In this document: positions 1-8,700 of the stretch, in pieces
How the letters are laid out: each line of letters opens with the position of its first letter
Position numbering within the stretch: position 1 is the first letter of the stretch
Assembly: GCF_004138135.1 (NCBI RefSeq)
Contig: NZ_RYFD01000022.1
Span: 1 to 64,000 of the forward strand
Source: Candidatus Oscillochloris fontis
Lineage (GTDB): Bacteria; Chloroflexota; Chloroflexia; Chloroflexales; Chloroflexaceae
Direction of reading: 5' to 3'
DNA: 64,000 bases
Position numbers and translations under genes: made by a program
Notes under the pieces: model-generated
Told to the model about the DNA's origin: nothing
Database searches by the model: none
What the model saw: only the letters and a program-made list of their open reading frames with translations

Positions 1-161
1 CCCGTTGCGGGCGTTCAAGGTGAGCGGGTGGGTAGTGCTATGTCGCAAAAAGACCTGGAAACTTAATTTACGGACTATTTAACTCTCCCTATTTTGAAGA
101 CTCGTACTTCACACGTACCCAACCTCCTCTTTCGCGGTATGTTATTGGGATCGGGCGACGA

Positions 162-1175
162 TTGGGCGGGCTTGAGTGGTCAGAAATCAATACTCCCTGG
201 AATTGGAGTTTCGATCTGCGTAGGAATGAGCAAAATGGAGCCAAGCCCTCGAATAGTCTTCTTTGGTGGTCGCGGCTTCCGATGGTGGTGTTAGCTATTG
301 GTTCGTGGACGATCCTCTTTGGCTTGATTCACAAAGCCACTAGTCCACTAGCCGGGTATATTTGGCTGCTCTTTGGTATCATCAGCCCCTATTTCCACCT
401 GCATCTCAGTCGTGCGATGGCCGATTCGGTCTTGCTCTTTTGTTGTGTGCTGGTTATTCTAACCAGTTATTTCACGCTCTTGCATCTCCGCCAACCCCAA
501 CCTACATCCCGCTGGAAGTGGCACCTCTGGCTCCTCACAATAAGCGTGGGGATCTGTGTGGGTGCTACGGGTGCCGCCAAACTGAATGGTCTGGCGCTCG
601 CTCCGGTTGGGCTACTTATAGGTGCTGGTGTGATCCATCGCTATCCCGCTACGCTGCGCCAACGTTGGTTGATGGCTGGCGCAAGTGTGTTGGTTGTCGG
701 TGTGTGTAGTCTTCTGATATTCGTGGCGCTTAATCCCTATCTCTGGCCCAATCCAATTATGCGCACGAAAATTATGCTTGATCAACGTACCTTCGAGATG
801 ACTGATCAGCAACGTTTCTTTGCAGAACAGGGTATTAATTCGCTTAGTAAGCGTATGACTATTGTTCCCTTGCGAATCTTTTCAAACTATGCACCTATAC
901 TCCCCAATAAAGCGTTGCCTATCAATCTTGCTCTCTTCATTCTAGGGCTGTATGTAATCATTAAACGTATACGTGTGGAAACCTTCCTGCAACCGAGGAG
1001 TCTAGCACTTCTGTCCGTCATGGTGCCAGGTTTCTTTGTCTCGTTTCCGTCGCTGCTGACACTTCTAGACTGGGAACGCTATTACCTCTTCCCGATCTTT
1101 TTTGTTACGATAACGATTGCGATTGGGCTGGCCGAGGTGATCGAGCGCGGCTATGCGCTGTTGCGGCCCAACTAG
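162..1175 (+). CDS. Membrane glycosyltransferase-like protein (PMT_2/ArnT-like), 5' end damaged or incomplete
   Basis: Polytopic membrane protein with about eight hydrophobic segments, resembling the C-terminal part of lipid-linked-sugar glycosyltransferases of the PMT/ArnT superfamily. The only available start is TTG at 162. The same frame is open back to a TAG at 33-35, and that untranslated stretch reads as family-like protein (SPYFEDSYFTRTQPPLSRY, codons just upstream of 162) with no ATG, GTG or TTG in it. The usual first membrane helix and acidic DE motif are absent. The gene is therefore either 5'-truncated, frameshifted near position 35, or begins outside the window in another frame. 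The hydrophobic profile is seen directly; the family assignment is moderate. Confidence 0.5.
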   Translation: MGGLEWSEINTPWNWSFDLRRNEQNGAKPSNSLLWWSRLPMVVLAIGSWTILFGLIHKATSPLAGYIWLLFGIISPYFHLHLSRAMADSVLLFCCVLVILTSYFTLLHLRQPQPTSRWKWHLWLLTISVGICVGATGAAKLNGLALAPVGLLIGAGVIHRYPATLRQRWLMAGASVLVVGVCSLLIFVALNPYLWPNPIMRTKIMLDQRTFEMTDQQRFFAEQGINSLSKRMTIVPLRIFSNYAPILPNKALPINLALFILGLYVIIKRIRVETFLQPRSLALLSVMVPGFFVSFPSLLTLLDWERYYLFPIFFVTITIAIGLAEVIERGYALLRPN

Positions 1176-1864
1176 GTCGGGATGGTGCCATGTGAGGCCA
1201 AGTTGTGCGCGTAGCGCGTCGTTTCGGGTAGCCGGTAGCGGGTCGTACACGCCAGTACTAGATCCGCCGCCTGTTCGATGCCCACCCGGTGCCCCGGTGA
1301 GATATACACCGGCTTGACTCGTGGCCGGGTGCGTAGCACCATCCCCACCGCTTCGCCCCGATCCACCAGCAGCACCCGGCCCCCCCGCACATCCGGTACC
1401 GCCGCGTGTTCCCCGATCAGTAACGTCTTGGCACAACCAATGCTGGGGATACCAGTCAGTATCCCCAGGTGGCTGGCAATCCCAAAGCGACGCGGATGCG
1501 CAATCCCCTGCCCGTCACAGATCAGCAGGTCGGGTGGGGTCTCAAGTTGCTCCAGCGCAGCCAGAATCGCCGGTGCCTCGCGGAAGGAGAGCAACCCGGG
1601 GATGTAGGGCAGCGGCGCAGGATGGCGTGCCACCGCATGGGCGATGGGAACCAGATCGGGAAAGCGCAGTACCACCACGGCAGCCCGCGCTACCCGGCCA
1701 TCCTCCTCGAACCCGGCATCCACTCCGGCGACAGTACGCAAGGGAAACTGCGTGGCCCCCATGATCACCTGGCCCCGCAGTTCCTCCTGAATCGCTCGCC
1801 GCTTCGGTTGTGGTTGGCCACATAGGTTACTCCGCGTAACGCTCTTCTTTCCACGGATCGGCAT
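1172..1864 (-). CDS. nfi: Endonuclease V
   Basis: Deoxyinosine 3'-endonuclease that nicks DNA next to hypoxanthine and other deaminated bases. The family core is clear: VAGVDAGF (metal-binding Asp), YIPGLLSFREAP (catalytic Glu) and LLICDGQGIAHPRRFG (second Asp), followed by GIPSIGCAKTLL. I chose ATG at 1864, giving 230 aa, the normal family length; this overlaps the end of the upstream molybdoenzyme gene by 38 nt in another frame. Starts further upstream add residues read from the neighbour's frame. The stop overlaps the last codon of the opposing glycosyltransferase-like gene. Probably translated with the molybdoenzyme as a two-gene unit. Confidence 0.88.
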   Translation of the reverse strand: MPIRGKKSVTRSNLCGQPQPKRRAIQEELRGQVIMGATQFPLRTVAGVDAGFEEDGRVARAAVVVLRFPDLVPIAHAVARHPAPLPYIPGLLSFREAPAILAALEQLETPPDLLICDGQGIAHPRRFGIASHLGILTGIPSIGCAKTLLIGEHAAVPDVRGGRVLLVDRGEAVGMVLRTRPRVKPVYISPGHRVGIEQAADLVLACTTRYRLPETTRYAHNLASHGTIPT

Positions 1865-2441
1865 GGTTGCTATAGCCGTAGCGCTCCCAAAAGCCCATCT
1901 TGTCCTGTGACAAGAACTCGAGGCCGCGTAACCACTTCGCGCTCTTCCAAAAATATTTACTCGGTACCAAGAGCCGGAGTGGGAAGCCATGATCGGGGGT
2001 TAACTCCGCGCCATCGTATTTGTAGGCCAGAAGGACGTTCTCATCCATCAAGACATCAAGCGGTATATTAGCTGTGAAGCCCAGATCGCAATGCGCGAGC
2101 ACAAAGGCAGCCTCAGGTTTGAGCGGCGGGATATGCCGCAAAAACTCCTTGAATTGCACCCCCTCCCAATCGGTGTCGAGTTTGCTCCAACGGGTAACGC
2201 AGTGGATGTCGGTGGTGATGCGCATGGTGGGCAGGCTGCGAAATTGGTTGAAATCGAACCGCGCTGGAGCTTCAAGTTCGCCCCACACCCGCAGATCCCA
2301 GGTCTTCTCTAGATCGCTGTAGTGCGGCACATTTCCATAATGAAGCACGGGAAACTTCTCGGTGACGTACTGACCCGGTGGTACCCGGCCTTCCTGGTCG
2401 GGTGTACTCCGGTTGAGGCGGCGCTTCAGATTATCAAACAT
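1827..2441 (-). CDS. Molybdopterin-dependent oxidoreductase, sulfite-oxidase fold
   Basis: 204-aa protein consisting only of the sulfite-oxidase-type Moco domain (SUOX/YedY class). The cysteine expected to coordinate molybdenum lies in DIHCVTRWSKLD (middle of the protein), and the C-terminal part holds HGFPLRLLVPSKYFWKSAKW, typical of the domain. No Tat signal peptide and no dimerisation domain are visible, so a cytosolic enzyme is inferred; the substrate is unknown. The start is ATG 2441, preceded by a strong GGAGGGG ribosome-binding site. It is the first gene of a pair with endonuclease V, which starts inside its 3' end. Confidence 0.85.
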   Translation of the reverse strand: MFDNLKRRLNRSTPDQEGRVPPGQYVTEKFPVLHYGNVPHYSDLEKTWDLRVWGELEAPARFDFNQFRSLPTMRITTDIHCVTRWSKLDTDWEGVQFKEFLRHIPPLKPEAAFVLAHCDLGFTANIPLDVLMDENVLLAYKYDGAELTPDHGFPLRLLVPSKYFWKSAKWLRGLEFLSQDKMGFWERYGYSNHADPWKEERYAE

Positions 2442-2460
2442 AACCCCTCCCTATAGGTGA

Positions 2461-4950
2461 TTATTCGGTTGTTTCAAGCAGGTAAATCCCACCATCAAAG
2501 GTGCTCACCGCAATCTGCTTTCCATCAGGACGGAAGGCTATTGCTAACACGCTTCCGGTCGTAAGGCTGATGCCGCCTAAACGGGTACCACTCTGGGCAT
2601 CCCAAAACTCGACCGTCCCGATCAGACTCCCTGTGACGAGGAGGGTTGCGTTGGGCGAGAGGGCGAGGCTACTAAACCAGCGTTCGGTGGTGGGGGCGTT
2701 GATGGTGCGCACTTCCGAGCCATCAGCGGTGCGCCAGAAGGTGAGCGTACCATTACTGCTCGCACTTACGAGCATATCACCATTAGCCGTGAGATCCATC
2801 GCAGTGATCTGGGTCTGTGGGTTGGTAATGACGATCTGCTCAGCACCAGTACGCGCATTCCAGACATGGATCGCGCCGCTGCTATCCTGGTTGGTCGCAG
2901 CCGCAAGCCGCGTCGCATCACGGTTGAAGGTGAGCAGCAAGGCTGGCCCATTCAACCCATGGAGCGTGCGAGTCGGTTTGAAGGTCTGGGCATCCCAGAT
3001 CACCACCTGACCCGTATCGCTCCCGGCGGCAATCAGGCTACGATCCCGACTCACCACCACGCTCATCGCTATACCCTCAAGCCCCTGGAGTTCGTGGTTG
3101 CGATACTGCCCCGATAGATCAATGATCACCACCTCGCCTGCATCACTGATCGCCACCAATTCGCGATCACTTAGGAAGGCGATATACTGATTAGTCGGCA
3201 ACCCGCCGTTAATACTCACTTGGCGTTCATCGGAGAAGCTGTGGATACGCACGGTTCCGCTCGCGCCGCCCGTCCCCAACACCGTCCCACTATCCGAGTA
3301 GGCCAGTGCCGTCACAACGCCCTGCGCCAACAGGATGGTGCGTTCAATCGTGCGGGTTTGGGTATTCCAGAGCGTCAACGAACCGCCGGTATCGCTCGCC
3401 GTCACGAGGCGTTGGCTATCGGTGGCCCAACTGAGGCCGAGCAGCCGCATACTATGCTCGGTCAATACCGCCCGCTCGGTGCCGGTCAGCGGGTTCCAGA
3501 GGCGTAGGGTGCCATCGGTACTGGCGCTGGCCAGGGTGTGGCCATCGGGGCTGTAGCTTAAGCCGCGAATAACCACCCAATCGGTGTGTCCACGCAGTTC
3601 ATGCAGAAGTTGGCCACTGGTAGCATCGAGAATATAGATACTGTTGCTCACCGAGCCAACGGCAATGTTCGTACCATCCGGGCTGTAGGCGATTCCGGTC
3701 AGCCAATAGGGCACATTAGTAGCCGGATTGATCGGGGCCGTAAACGCAAAGCTCGCTACAGGCAATTGGCTCGCCACATCCCACAAGCGCACCGTGCCAT
3801 CGCGGGCTGCCGAAGCCAAGCGGCTGCCGTCGGGCGCGAAGGCGATATTTCCCAGATAATCGGTATGGCCCCGCAAGACACCCAAAACCTGCCCACTGGC
3901 CACATCCCACAAGCGCACGCTGGTATCGGTACTCCCCGATGCCAGGATCGTGCCGTCGGGTGAGAAGGCTAAGCTGCGCACCCAGCCAGTATGCCCCTCA
4001 AGGCGCATGCGCTCCTGTGCTGTAGCGACATCCCAGACGATCACTAGCTGTTCATCCTGGGCTGACGAGGCCAGCAAACGACTATCGGGCGAGAAGGCCA
4101 GCGCACTCACCGTACTGTGGTGCCCCACCAGACTTGGCCCCGCATCGAGGGTTTCGCCCAGACGTAACTGAACAGTCTGCCCGACCCCGACCGCGATCAT
4201 CTGGCCATTAGGCGCATAGACCACTGGCCCAACATCGGCCTCCTCGATCTGACGCACTATCGTGTAGGCGGCACTGGTGCTCGCTACCCCACCGAGGGTC
4301 GGCGCAGGTGGATTGGAGAGAGCCATACCGGGAGCAACCGAGCCACCCACCGCCACCCGCCCCATGACGGGCAGGTTGATGCCAGAGAAGCTGCGATAGC
4401 TGATCAGGACACCCACAAAGCAGATCACAGCAACGCTGATCGTCAATCCAGCCCCTAGGCCAATCAGATACACGGAGTTACTGCGGGGTAGGCTGAAGTG
4501 TGAGGCGACAACTGAATGTGCCGGAGCCATGAGCGGCCGGGCAGCATAGGTGCCAGGAGCCGGCTGGGCATAGGGTGAGGCAGGCGGCGGTGGCCCGTAG
4601 AGTGAGGGTGTAAAGGCTGGGCACACTGGTCTCTGCGAGCGCTGATCATGCAGCGCAACCATGCGTTCTATCTCGCGCACCAATCCGTGCTGCTCGTGAC
4701 CACCAGGATCAGCGATCACCAGATAGAAGGTGCTTCCATGCGCAAAATAGTCGTGCCATGCCAAGCGGGCCGATTCATCCTGAACTGCCAGATCACCTAA
4801 AATCGTCTCAGCATCCTGGGGTAATTCAGCAATCAACACCCATACTGAAATGCGCAGATCAACCGCTCGATAGATCACACAGTCAGGGTGTTGATCAATG
4901 ATGGAGGTAATCCGATAGTGATCCTGAAGGGTGGACTCAGGTGCCAGCAT
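2461..4950 (-). CDS. Membrane-anchored WD40 repeat protein with kinase-like N-terminal remnant
   Basis: 829-aa protein. Residues 1 to about 90 look like a shrunken Ser/Thr kinase N-lobe (HYRITSIIDQHPDCVIYRAVD, then FYLVIADPGGHE in place of the hinge), but no HRD or DFG catalytic motif follows. A proline/alanine-rich linker leads to one transmembrane helix near residues 165-190 (LIGLGAGLTISVAVICFVGV). The rest is a long run of WD40 repeats (for example LASGSTDTSVRLWDVASG), enough for one or two beta-propellers, predicted to sit outside the membrane. I prefer ATG 4950 over TTG 4977 because a GAGG lies just upstream. It is probably a scaffold or sensor; the ligand is unknown. Confidence 0.82.
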   Translation of the reverse strand: MLAPESTLQDHYRITSIIDQHPDCVIYRAVDLRISVWVLIAELPQDAETILGDLAVQDESARLAWHDYFAHGSTFYLVIADPGGHEQHGLVREIERMVALHDQRSQRPVCPAFTPSLYGPPPPASPYAQPAPGTYAARPLMAPAHSVVASHFSLPRSNSVYLIGLGAGLTISVAVICFVGVLISYRSFSGINLPVMGRVAVGGSVAPGMALSNPPAPTLGGVASTSAAYTIVRQIEEADVGPVVYAPNGQMIAVGVGQTVQLRLGETLDAGPSLVGHHSTVSALAFSPDSRLLASSAQDEQLVIVWDVATAQERMRLEGHTGWVRSLAFSPDGTILASGSTDTSVRLWDVASGQVLGVLRGHTDYLGNIAFAPDGSRLASAARDGTVRLWDVASQLPVASFAFTAPINPATNVPYWLTGIAYSPDGTNIAVGSVSNSIYILDATSGQLLHELRGHTDWVVIRGLSYSPDGHTLASASTDGTLRLWNPLTGTERAVLTEHSMRLLGLSWATDSQRLVTASDTGGSLTLWNTQTRTIERTILLAQGVVTALAYSDSGTVLGTGGASGTVRIHSFSDERQVSINGGLPTNQYIAFLSDRELVAISDAGEVVIIDLSGQYRNHELQGLEGIAMSVVVSRDRSLIAAGSDTGQVVIWDAQTFKPTRTLHGLNGPALLLTFNRDATRLAAATNQDSSGAIHVWNARTGAEQIVITNPQTQITAMDLTANGDMLVSASSNGTLTFWRTADGSEVRTINAPTTERWFSSLALSPNATLLVTGSLIGTVEFWDAQSGTRLGGISLTTGSVLAIAFRPDGKQIAVSTFDGGIYLLETTE

Positions 4951-5318
4951 TCTCGACCTCAGGGACAAGCAAACCAATCAGGTAATAGCGCCGCATGCGA
5001 CGATTATTTTGTATTGTAGCAGGTCTCATTGCTGCGCATGGCTGCTCGGCACGAATACTCATTGAGTCCTCATCCTTGGGTAGGGGTTCGGGGGCGGCTA
5101 CGCCCATTGATATGAAGTTTAGGGCTATCGCCCTAAAATCCACGCTTGGGGCTGCACCCCAGACTCGCTTTTTTCTCTGATGTTGGCGGCTCTGCCGCCA
5201 ACATCAGAGAAAAAAAGTTCTTCGGGGGCGGCGAAGCCGCCCCCGAACCCCCGCCGGGAGACTTAACATCTTGTATAATCAACAACGTCTGAGTATGCCA
5301 CGGAAGGGAGTGCTACCT
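4951..5318. other. Palindrome-rich divergent intergenic region
   Basis: 368 bp without a gene, between the divergent WD40 and aminotransferase genes. It holds a series of short hairpins: one with TTTAGGGC/GCCCTAAA arms, one with GGGG/CCCC arms, the 5169-5216 palindrome and a GGGGGCGGC/GCCGCCCCC hairpin at about 5223-5248. A TATAAT -10 box lies at 5274-5279, upstream of the chosen aminotransferase start at 5319. No coding signal is seen. Confidence 0.7.
5169..5216. repeat. Palindrome copy P1 of the TTGGCGGC-N3-GCCGCCAA family
   Basis: Near-perfect inverted repeat with arms of about 22 bp, a T-run at its left edge and an A-run at its right edge, around the core GGCGGC-TCT-GCCGCC. It lies between divergent genes, where a terminator of either neighbour would not be expected. 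It belongs to a family with nine other copies in this window. Confidence 0.85.
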
Positions 5319-6530
5319 ATGTCCGCCCCAAGAACCTATCGTCTGGCCAAACGCCTCGCCCAACTTGAGCCATCTGCGACGGCTGCGATGACTGGACGAG
5401 TCGCCCAGATGCGTGCCGCCGGGATCAATGTGATCTCCTTCAGTGTCGGTGAACCCGACTTCGATACCCCCGCCCCGATCAAAGCGGCGGGTATCGCGGC
5501 GATCAACCAGAACTATACCCACTACACCCCCGCCGGTGGTATTGCGGAACTGCGTAAGGCAGTCGCCCAGCGTGCCAGTAGCGATAGTGGGGTCACCTAT
5601 GGTATCAACCAAGTGACGACGACCGCCGGTGCTAAAGAGGCGCTCTACCTAGCCTTCCAGGCACTCTGTGATGACGGCGATGAGGCGATCATCCCCGCTC
5701 CCTACTGGGTGAGCTATATCGAACAGGCCAAACTGGCCGGGGCAACCCCGATCACGCCGATGGCCAGCGATGCCAGTGGGTTCAAGCTCACGCCAGAGCA
5801 ACTGGCCGCCAGCCTTAGCCCGCGCACCCGTATTGTGGTGCTCAACTCGCCCAGCAACCCCACCGGTGCCGTCTATACTGCCGCCGAGTTGCGCGCCCTC
5901 GCCGATGTGCTCCGCGATAGCGAGGCTATCGTGATCAGTGACGAGATCTACGACGCTATCAGTTACGTCGAATATGCTCGCTGGCTGAAGGTCGCCCCCG
6001 AAATGGCCGACCGCACCCTGATCGTCAATGGGGCTGCCAAAGCCTACGCGATGACCGGCTGGCGCGTCGGGTATGTGGCTGGCCCGCAGCCGATCATCAC
6101 CGCGATCAAGGACATCCAGAGCCATACCAGCACCCACACGGCCTCGATCTCGCAGTATGCCGCGCTGGCGGCCTATACGCCGAGTGACGAGATTGAGGCT
6201 ACCGTGGCCGAGATGAGCACCCAGTTCCATAAGCGCCGCGATCTCATCCTGGGGCTGTTGGCTGAGATCCCAGAGATCACCTGCAACGTGCCCGACGGGG
6301 CCTTCTACGTCTTTCCGAATGTCACCGGGCTGCTCAACCGGCCCCTGCGTGACGGGCGGGTCTGCACGACTAGCGACGATCTGACCAACTATCTGCTCGA
6401 TGCGGCGCATATCGCTGCCGTATCAGGCGAATCGTTTGGTGCCCCCGGCTATATCCGCTTCTCCTACGCCACCAGCGAGGAGCAGATCGTTGAGGGCATG
6501 CGCCGCTTTATCGCCGCCGTGAAGGGGTAG
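5319..6530 (+). CDS. aspC: Pyridoxal-phosphate aminotransferase, aspartate aminotransferase type
   Basis: Class I/II aminotransferase of 403 aa, probably moving amino groups between aspartate and 2-oxoglutarate; the exact substrate cannot be read from sequence. It shows the substrate-loop SVGEPDFDTP near residue 45, SPSNPTGAVY in the middle and AKAYAMTGWRVGY, in which Lys241 should form the PLP Schiff base. The start is ATG 5319, with GGAAGGGAG just upstream; a longer TTG start at 5271 falls inside the TATAAT at 5274-5279 and is unlikely to be transcribed. A strong hairpin begins 2 nt after the stop. The next gene, a sugar kinase, is read in the same direction. Confidence 0.9.
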   Translation: MSAPRTYRLAKRLAQLEPSATAAMTGRVAQMRAAGINVISFSVGEPDFDTPAPIKAAGIAAINQNYTHYTPAGGIAELRKAVAQRASSDSGVTYGINQVTTTAGAKEALYLAFQALCDDGDEAIIPAPYWVSYIEQAKLAGATPITPMASDASGFKLTPEQLAASLSPRTRIVVLNSPSNPTGAVYTAAELRALADVLRDSEAIVISDEIYDAISYVEYARWLKVAPEMADRTLIVNGAAKAYAMTGWRVGYVAGPQPIITAIKDIQSHTSTHTASISQYAALAAYTPSDEIEATVAEMSTQFHKRRDLILGLLAEIPEITCNVPDGAFYVFPNVTGLLNRPLRDGRVCTTSDDLTNYLLDAAHIAAVSGESFGAPGYIRFSYATSEEQIVEGMRRFIAAVKG

Positions 6531-6531
6531 A

Positions 6532-6577
6532 TTTTTTAGTCTGGTGTGGTGGCGAAGCCACCACACCAGACTAAAAA
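6532..6577. terminator. Palindrome copy P3, likely terminator after aspC
   Basis: Inverted repeat starting 2 nt after the aminotransferase stop: a T-rich left arm containing AGTCTGGTGTGGTGGC, loop GAA, and the complementary right arm ending in an A-run. On either strand the hairpin is followed by a U-tract in RNA, as in an intrinsic bidirectional terminator. Confidence 0.75.
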
Positions 6578-6595
6578 CTGGGGTTTTGCACATCC

Positions 6596-7579
6596 ATGCC
6601 CGCTCGCCTTGCCACCCTCATCCCGCGCCTCGCCGGACAACGCATCCTGGTTGTCGGCGATGTGTCGTTGGATGAATATCTCTTCGGGCGCGCCACGCGC
6701 CTCTCGCGGGAAGCCCCCATCCCGGTATTAGAGCTACAGCGCCGCGAGATCATTCTCGGTGGCGCAGCCAACCCGGCGCGCAATGTCGTCGCCCTCGGCA
6801 GCCATGCATCCCAGATTAGTATCGTCGGCGATGACCTCGAAGGCCAGCAACTGCGCGATCTGCTGCGGCACGCCGGAATTGATGACCGTGGCCTCGTCAT
6901 CTCACCCCAGCGCCCCACCACCCGCAAGACGCGCATCCTTGCCGATGAGTCGCCCCGGCTGCCCCAACAGGTCGCACGGCTGGATCGCTTGGAGCGCGGG
7001 GCGCTTGCACCCGATGAGGAAGCCCTGGTGATCCGCGCCCTCCACGCACAGATTCGCGGAGCCAACGCGCTGATCTGCTCGGACTACCAACTGGGCCTGA
7101 TGACTCCGGCGGTGATCCAGGCTGCCCGCGACTGTTGCCAGCAGCATGGTGTCTGCTTCACCGTGGATGCGCAGGGCAACTCGCATGCCTACCATGGGGC
7201 CAACCTCTTCCGCTGCAACAACCAAGAAGCCGCCGCCGCACTTGGCCGCCGCCTAGAGAACGAAGCTGATTTTATCGCTGGCCTCACCGATCTGCGCGAC
7301 GAACTCAATGCCCAGTTGGTGATTGTCACCCGTGGCCCGCATGGACTCTCGATCATCGGCCAGGATCTCGTCTATCAGCACCTACCCGCTGTGCAAGTGA
7401 GCGAGGTGTATGACACCATCGGAGCCGGGGATACCTTCATCGCCGTGGCGACCTTGGGCCTCGCGGCGGGATTGGCTCCGCTGGATGCCGCGCAGATCGC
7501 CAACACCGCAGCGGCACTGGTGGTACGCCGGGTGGGTAACGCCGTCGTCAGCCCCACAGAACTGGCCCAGAATCTGTAA
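6596..7579 (+). CDS. PfkB-family kinase related to heptose-7-phosphate kinase (RfaE/HldE domain I)
   Basis: 327-aa ribokinase-fold sugar kinase. The N-terminus ILVVGDVSLDEYLFGRATRLS and the GGAANPARNVVALG motif are those of the RfaE/HldE kinase domain, which phosphorylates D-glycero-D-manno-heptose 7-phosphate. TIGAGDTFIAVATLGL near residue 275-290 carries the catalytic Asp and anion hole. There is no fused nucleotidyltransferase domain, so it matches the split HldA form. The start is ATG 6596, shortly after the P3 hairpin, with no strong ribosome-binding site. No heptose-pathway partner is nearby, so the true sugar is uncertain. Confidence 0.8.
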   Translation: MPARLATLIPRLAGQRILVVGDVSLDEYLFGRATRLSREAPIPVLELQRREIILGGAANPARNVVALGSHASQISIVGDDLEGQQLRDLLRHAGIDDRGLVISPQRPTTRKTRILADESPRLPQQVARLDRLERGALAPDEEALVIRALHAQIRGANALICSDYQLGLMTPAVIQAARDCCQQHGVCFTVDAQGNSHAYHGANLFRCNNQEAAAALGRRLENEADFIAGLTDLRDELNAQLVIVTRGPHGLSIIGQDLVYQHLPAVQVSEVYDTIGAGDTFIAVATLGLAAGLAPLDAAQIANTAAALVVRRVGNAVVSPTELAQNL

Positions 7580-7786
7580 GGGCGCGTCGTGACGCGCCCT
7601 AGAGAACGCAAGCTACGCCCGTAGCGGGGGTGTGGGGGCCGCAGGCGCCCACCAAAAAGCGTGTTTTGCTGGTATGGTTGGCCGCGAAGCGGCCAACCAT
7701 ACCAGCAAAACGATGGGTCTGGGGCGTAGCCCCAAGAAGAAATCTTCTTAGCTTGAAATCTCTAGGGGCGCGTCACGACGCGCCCC
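7580..7786. repeat. 207-bp element with palindromic terminal inverted repeats
   Basis: Fills the space between the convergent kinase and STAS genes. The ends (7580-7605 and 7759-7786) are inverted copies of each other (TCTCTAGGG(G)CGCGTCACGA...) and each end is itself a palindrome around GCGTCGTGACGC or GCGTCACGACGC. Inside lie a GGGGC/GCCCC hairpin and the long palindrome at 7663-7711. There is no coding capacity. The structure is MITE-like; target-site duplications are not evident. Confidence 0.6.
7663..7711. terminator. Palindrome copy P4, between convergent genes
   Basis: Perfect inverted repeat with arms of 23 bp (GTTTTGCTGGTATGGTTGG then CCGC) around a GAA loop. The outer arm differs from all other copies but is fully complementary to its own partner. 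It is well placed to end transcription from both the kinase and the STAS operon. Confidence 0.7.
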
Positions 7787-7794
7787 TGATCAAT

Positions 7795-8157
7795 TCAGCC
7801 CCTAAAGCGATCAAACCCGCTTAGTGCCTCCTCCTCAGTCTGATAAATATCCGCATATTGCGCCAAGCCTACCATGCGGAAGATCTTCTGAAAGTGCTGT
7901 GAGAGGCCACTCACCGCCAACTTCTGGTTATTACGATTCACCTCGGTGACAATGCCGATCAAGATCGCAATTCCCGCACTATTGATATAGTCATTCTGAC
8001 GGAAATTCAACAATACAAACCGCGCTCCCGTGTTGGTCACTTCACGATACGCATTGTTGATCTTATCCTCAGCGAAGGTCGTAACATCACCGACCAAATC
8101 GATGATCGCTACCCCGTCCTGATCGCGGGTCGTCACCGTCAGATCGTCTTCCAACAT
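7795..8157 (-). CDS. STAS-domain anti-sigma factor antagonist (RsbV/SpoIIAA-like)
   Basis: 120-aa protein consisting of one STAS domain. In partner-switching systems the unphosphorylated antagonist binds the kinase/anti-sigma factor and frees the sigma factor. The phosphorylatable serine is expected in NDYINSAGIAILIG. The start is ATG 8157, since GGAGG lies 8 nt upstream; a further upstream start at 8181 lacks this. It lies 81 nt downstream of two genes for HATPase anti-sigma factors on the same strand, so the three form one regulatory module. The target sigma factor is not in the window. Confidence 0.87.
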   Translation of the reverse strand: MLEDDLTVTTRDQDGVAIIDLVGDVTTFAEDKINNAYREVTNTGARFVLLNFRQNDYINSAGIAILIGIVTEVNRNNQKLAVSGLSQHFQKIFRMVGLAQYADIYQTEEEALSGFDRFRG

Positions 8158-8238
8158 TATGCGCTCCTCCAAGCGTATCACCTAGTCGTCTAAAACGACC
8201 GCATGCAATCTTCACCCAGGCTTCAGGCTCCCAAGAGC

Positions 8239-8700
8239 CTACCGACAGACATGCGCCGCTCCCGAGCGCTGAAAGGTAAAGCGAAAACAGTTTCCGGCCT
8301 CATCACGCGGTACAAAACCCGACTCATCAGAGAGTTGGCTGATCAACAAGAGGCCCATCCCGCGTAAACTGCCCATACCAGTGAGTTTATCAACAATACT
8401 TAGTGGCGTAGGTGGAGGAACAAATGGACGAAGCCCCTGATCATACACCTCTATCACAAAGCGGTCGTCGTCAACATGACAAAGAATCTGCACCCGCAGA
8501 TTAGGATTGAGTAAATTCCCATGCTCCATCGCATTAATGCATGCTTCACAGAGAGCGGTCTTCATATCATCAATACGATCCATGGGCATCCCTAAACGTC
8601 GGGCAAAGGCCGCAATCGTATCGCGGGCAATCAACTCATAGCCAAGCTGATTGGGCAGAGTCAATTCCATAGACATAGTTGTTGTAGGGGAAGCTGTCAT
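8239..8700 (-). CDS. ATP-binding anti-sigma regulatory factor (RsbW/SpoIIAB-like), copy 2
   Basis: 153-aa HATPase_c-fold protein of the GHKL serine-kinase type. The N-box is visible in CEACINAMEHGNLLNP and the nucleotide lid in GMGSLRGMGLLLISQ. Its start overlaps the stop of the preceding anti-sigma gene (ATGA at 8697-8700), indicating translational coupling. It aligns along its length with that gene (LPNQLGYELIARDTIAAFA against LPSKLGYERVAMDTASSLA), so the pair arose by tandem duplication. It likely phosphorylates the STAS protein encoded downstream. Confidence 0.87.
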   Translation of the reverse strand: MTASPTTTMSMELTLPNQLGYELIARDTIAAFARRLGMPMDRIDDMKTALCEACINAMEHGNLLNPNLRVQILCHVDDDRFVIEVYDQGLRPFVPPPTPLSIVDKLTGMGSLRGMGLLLISQLSDESGFVPRDEAGNCFRFTFQRSGAAHVCR

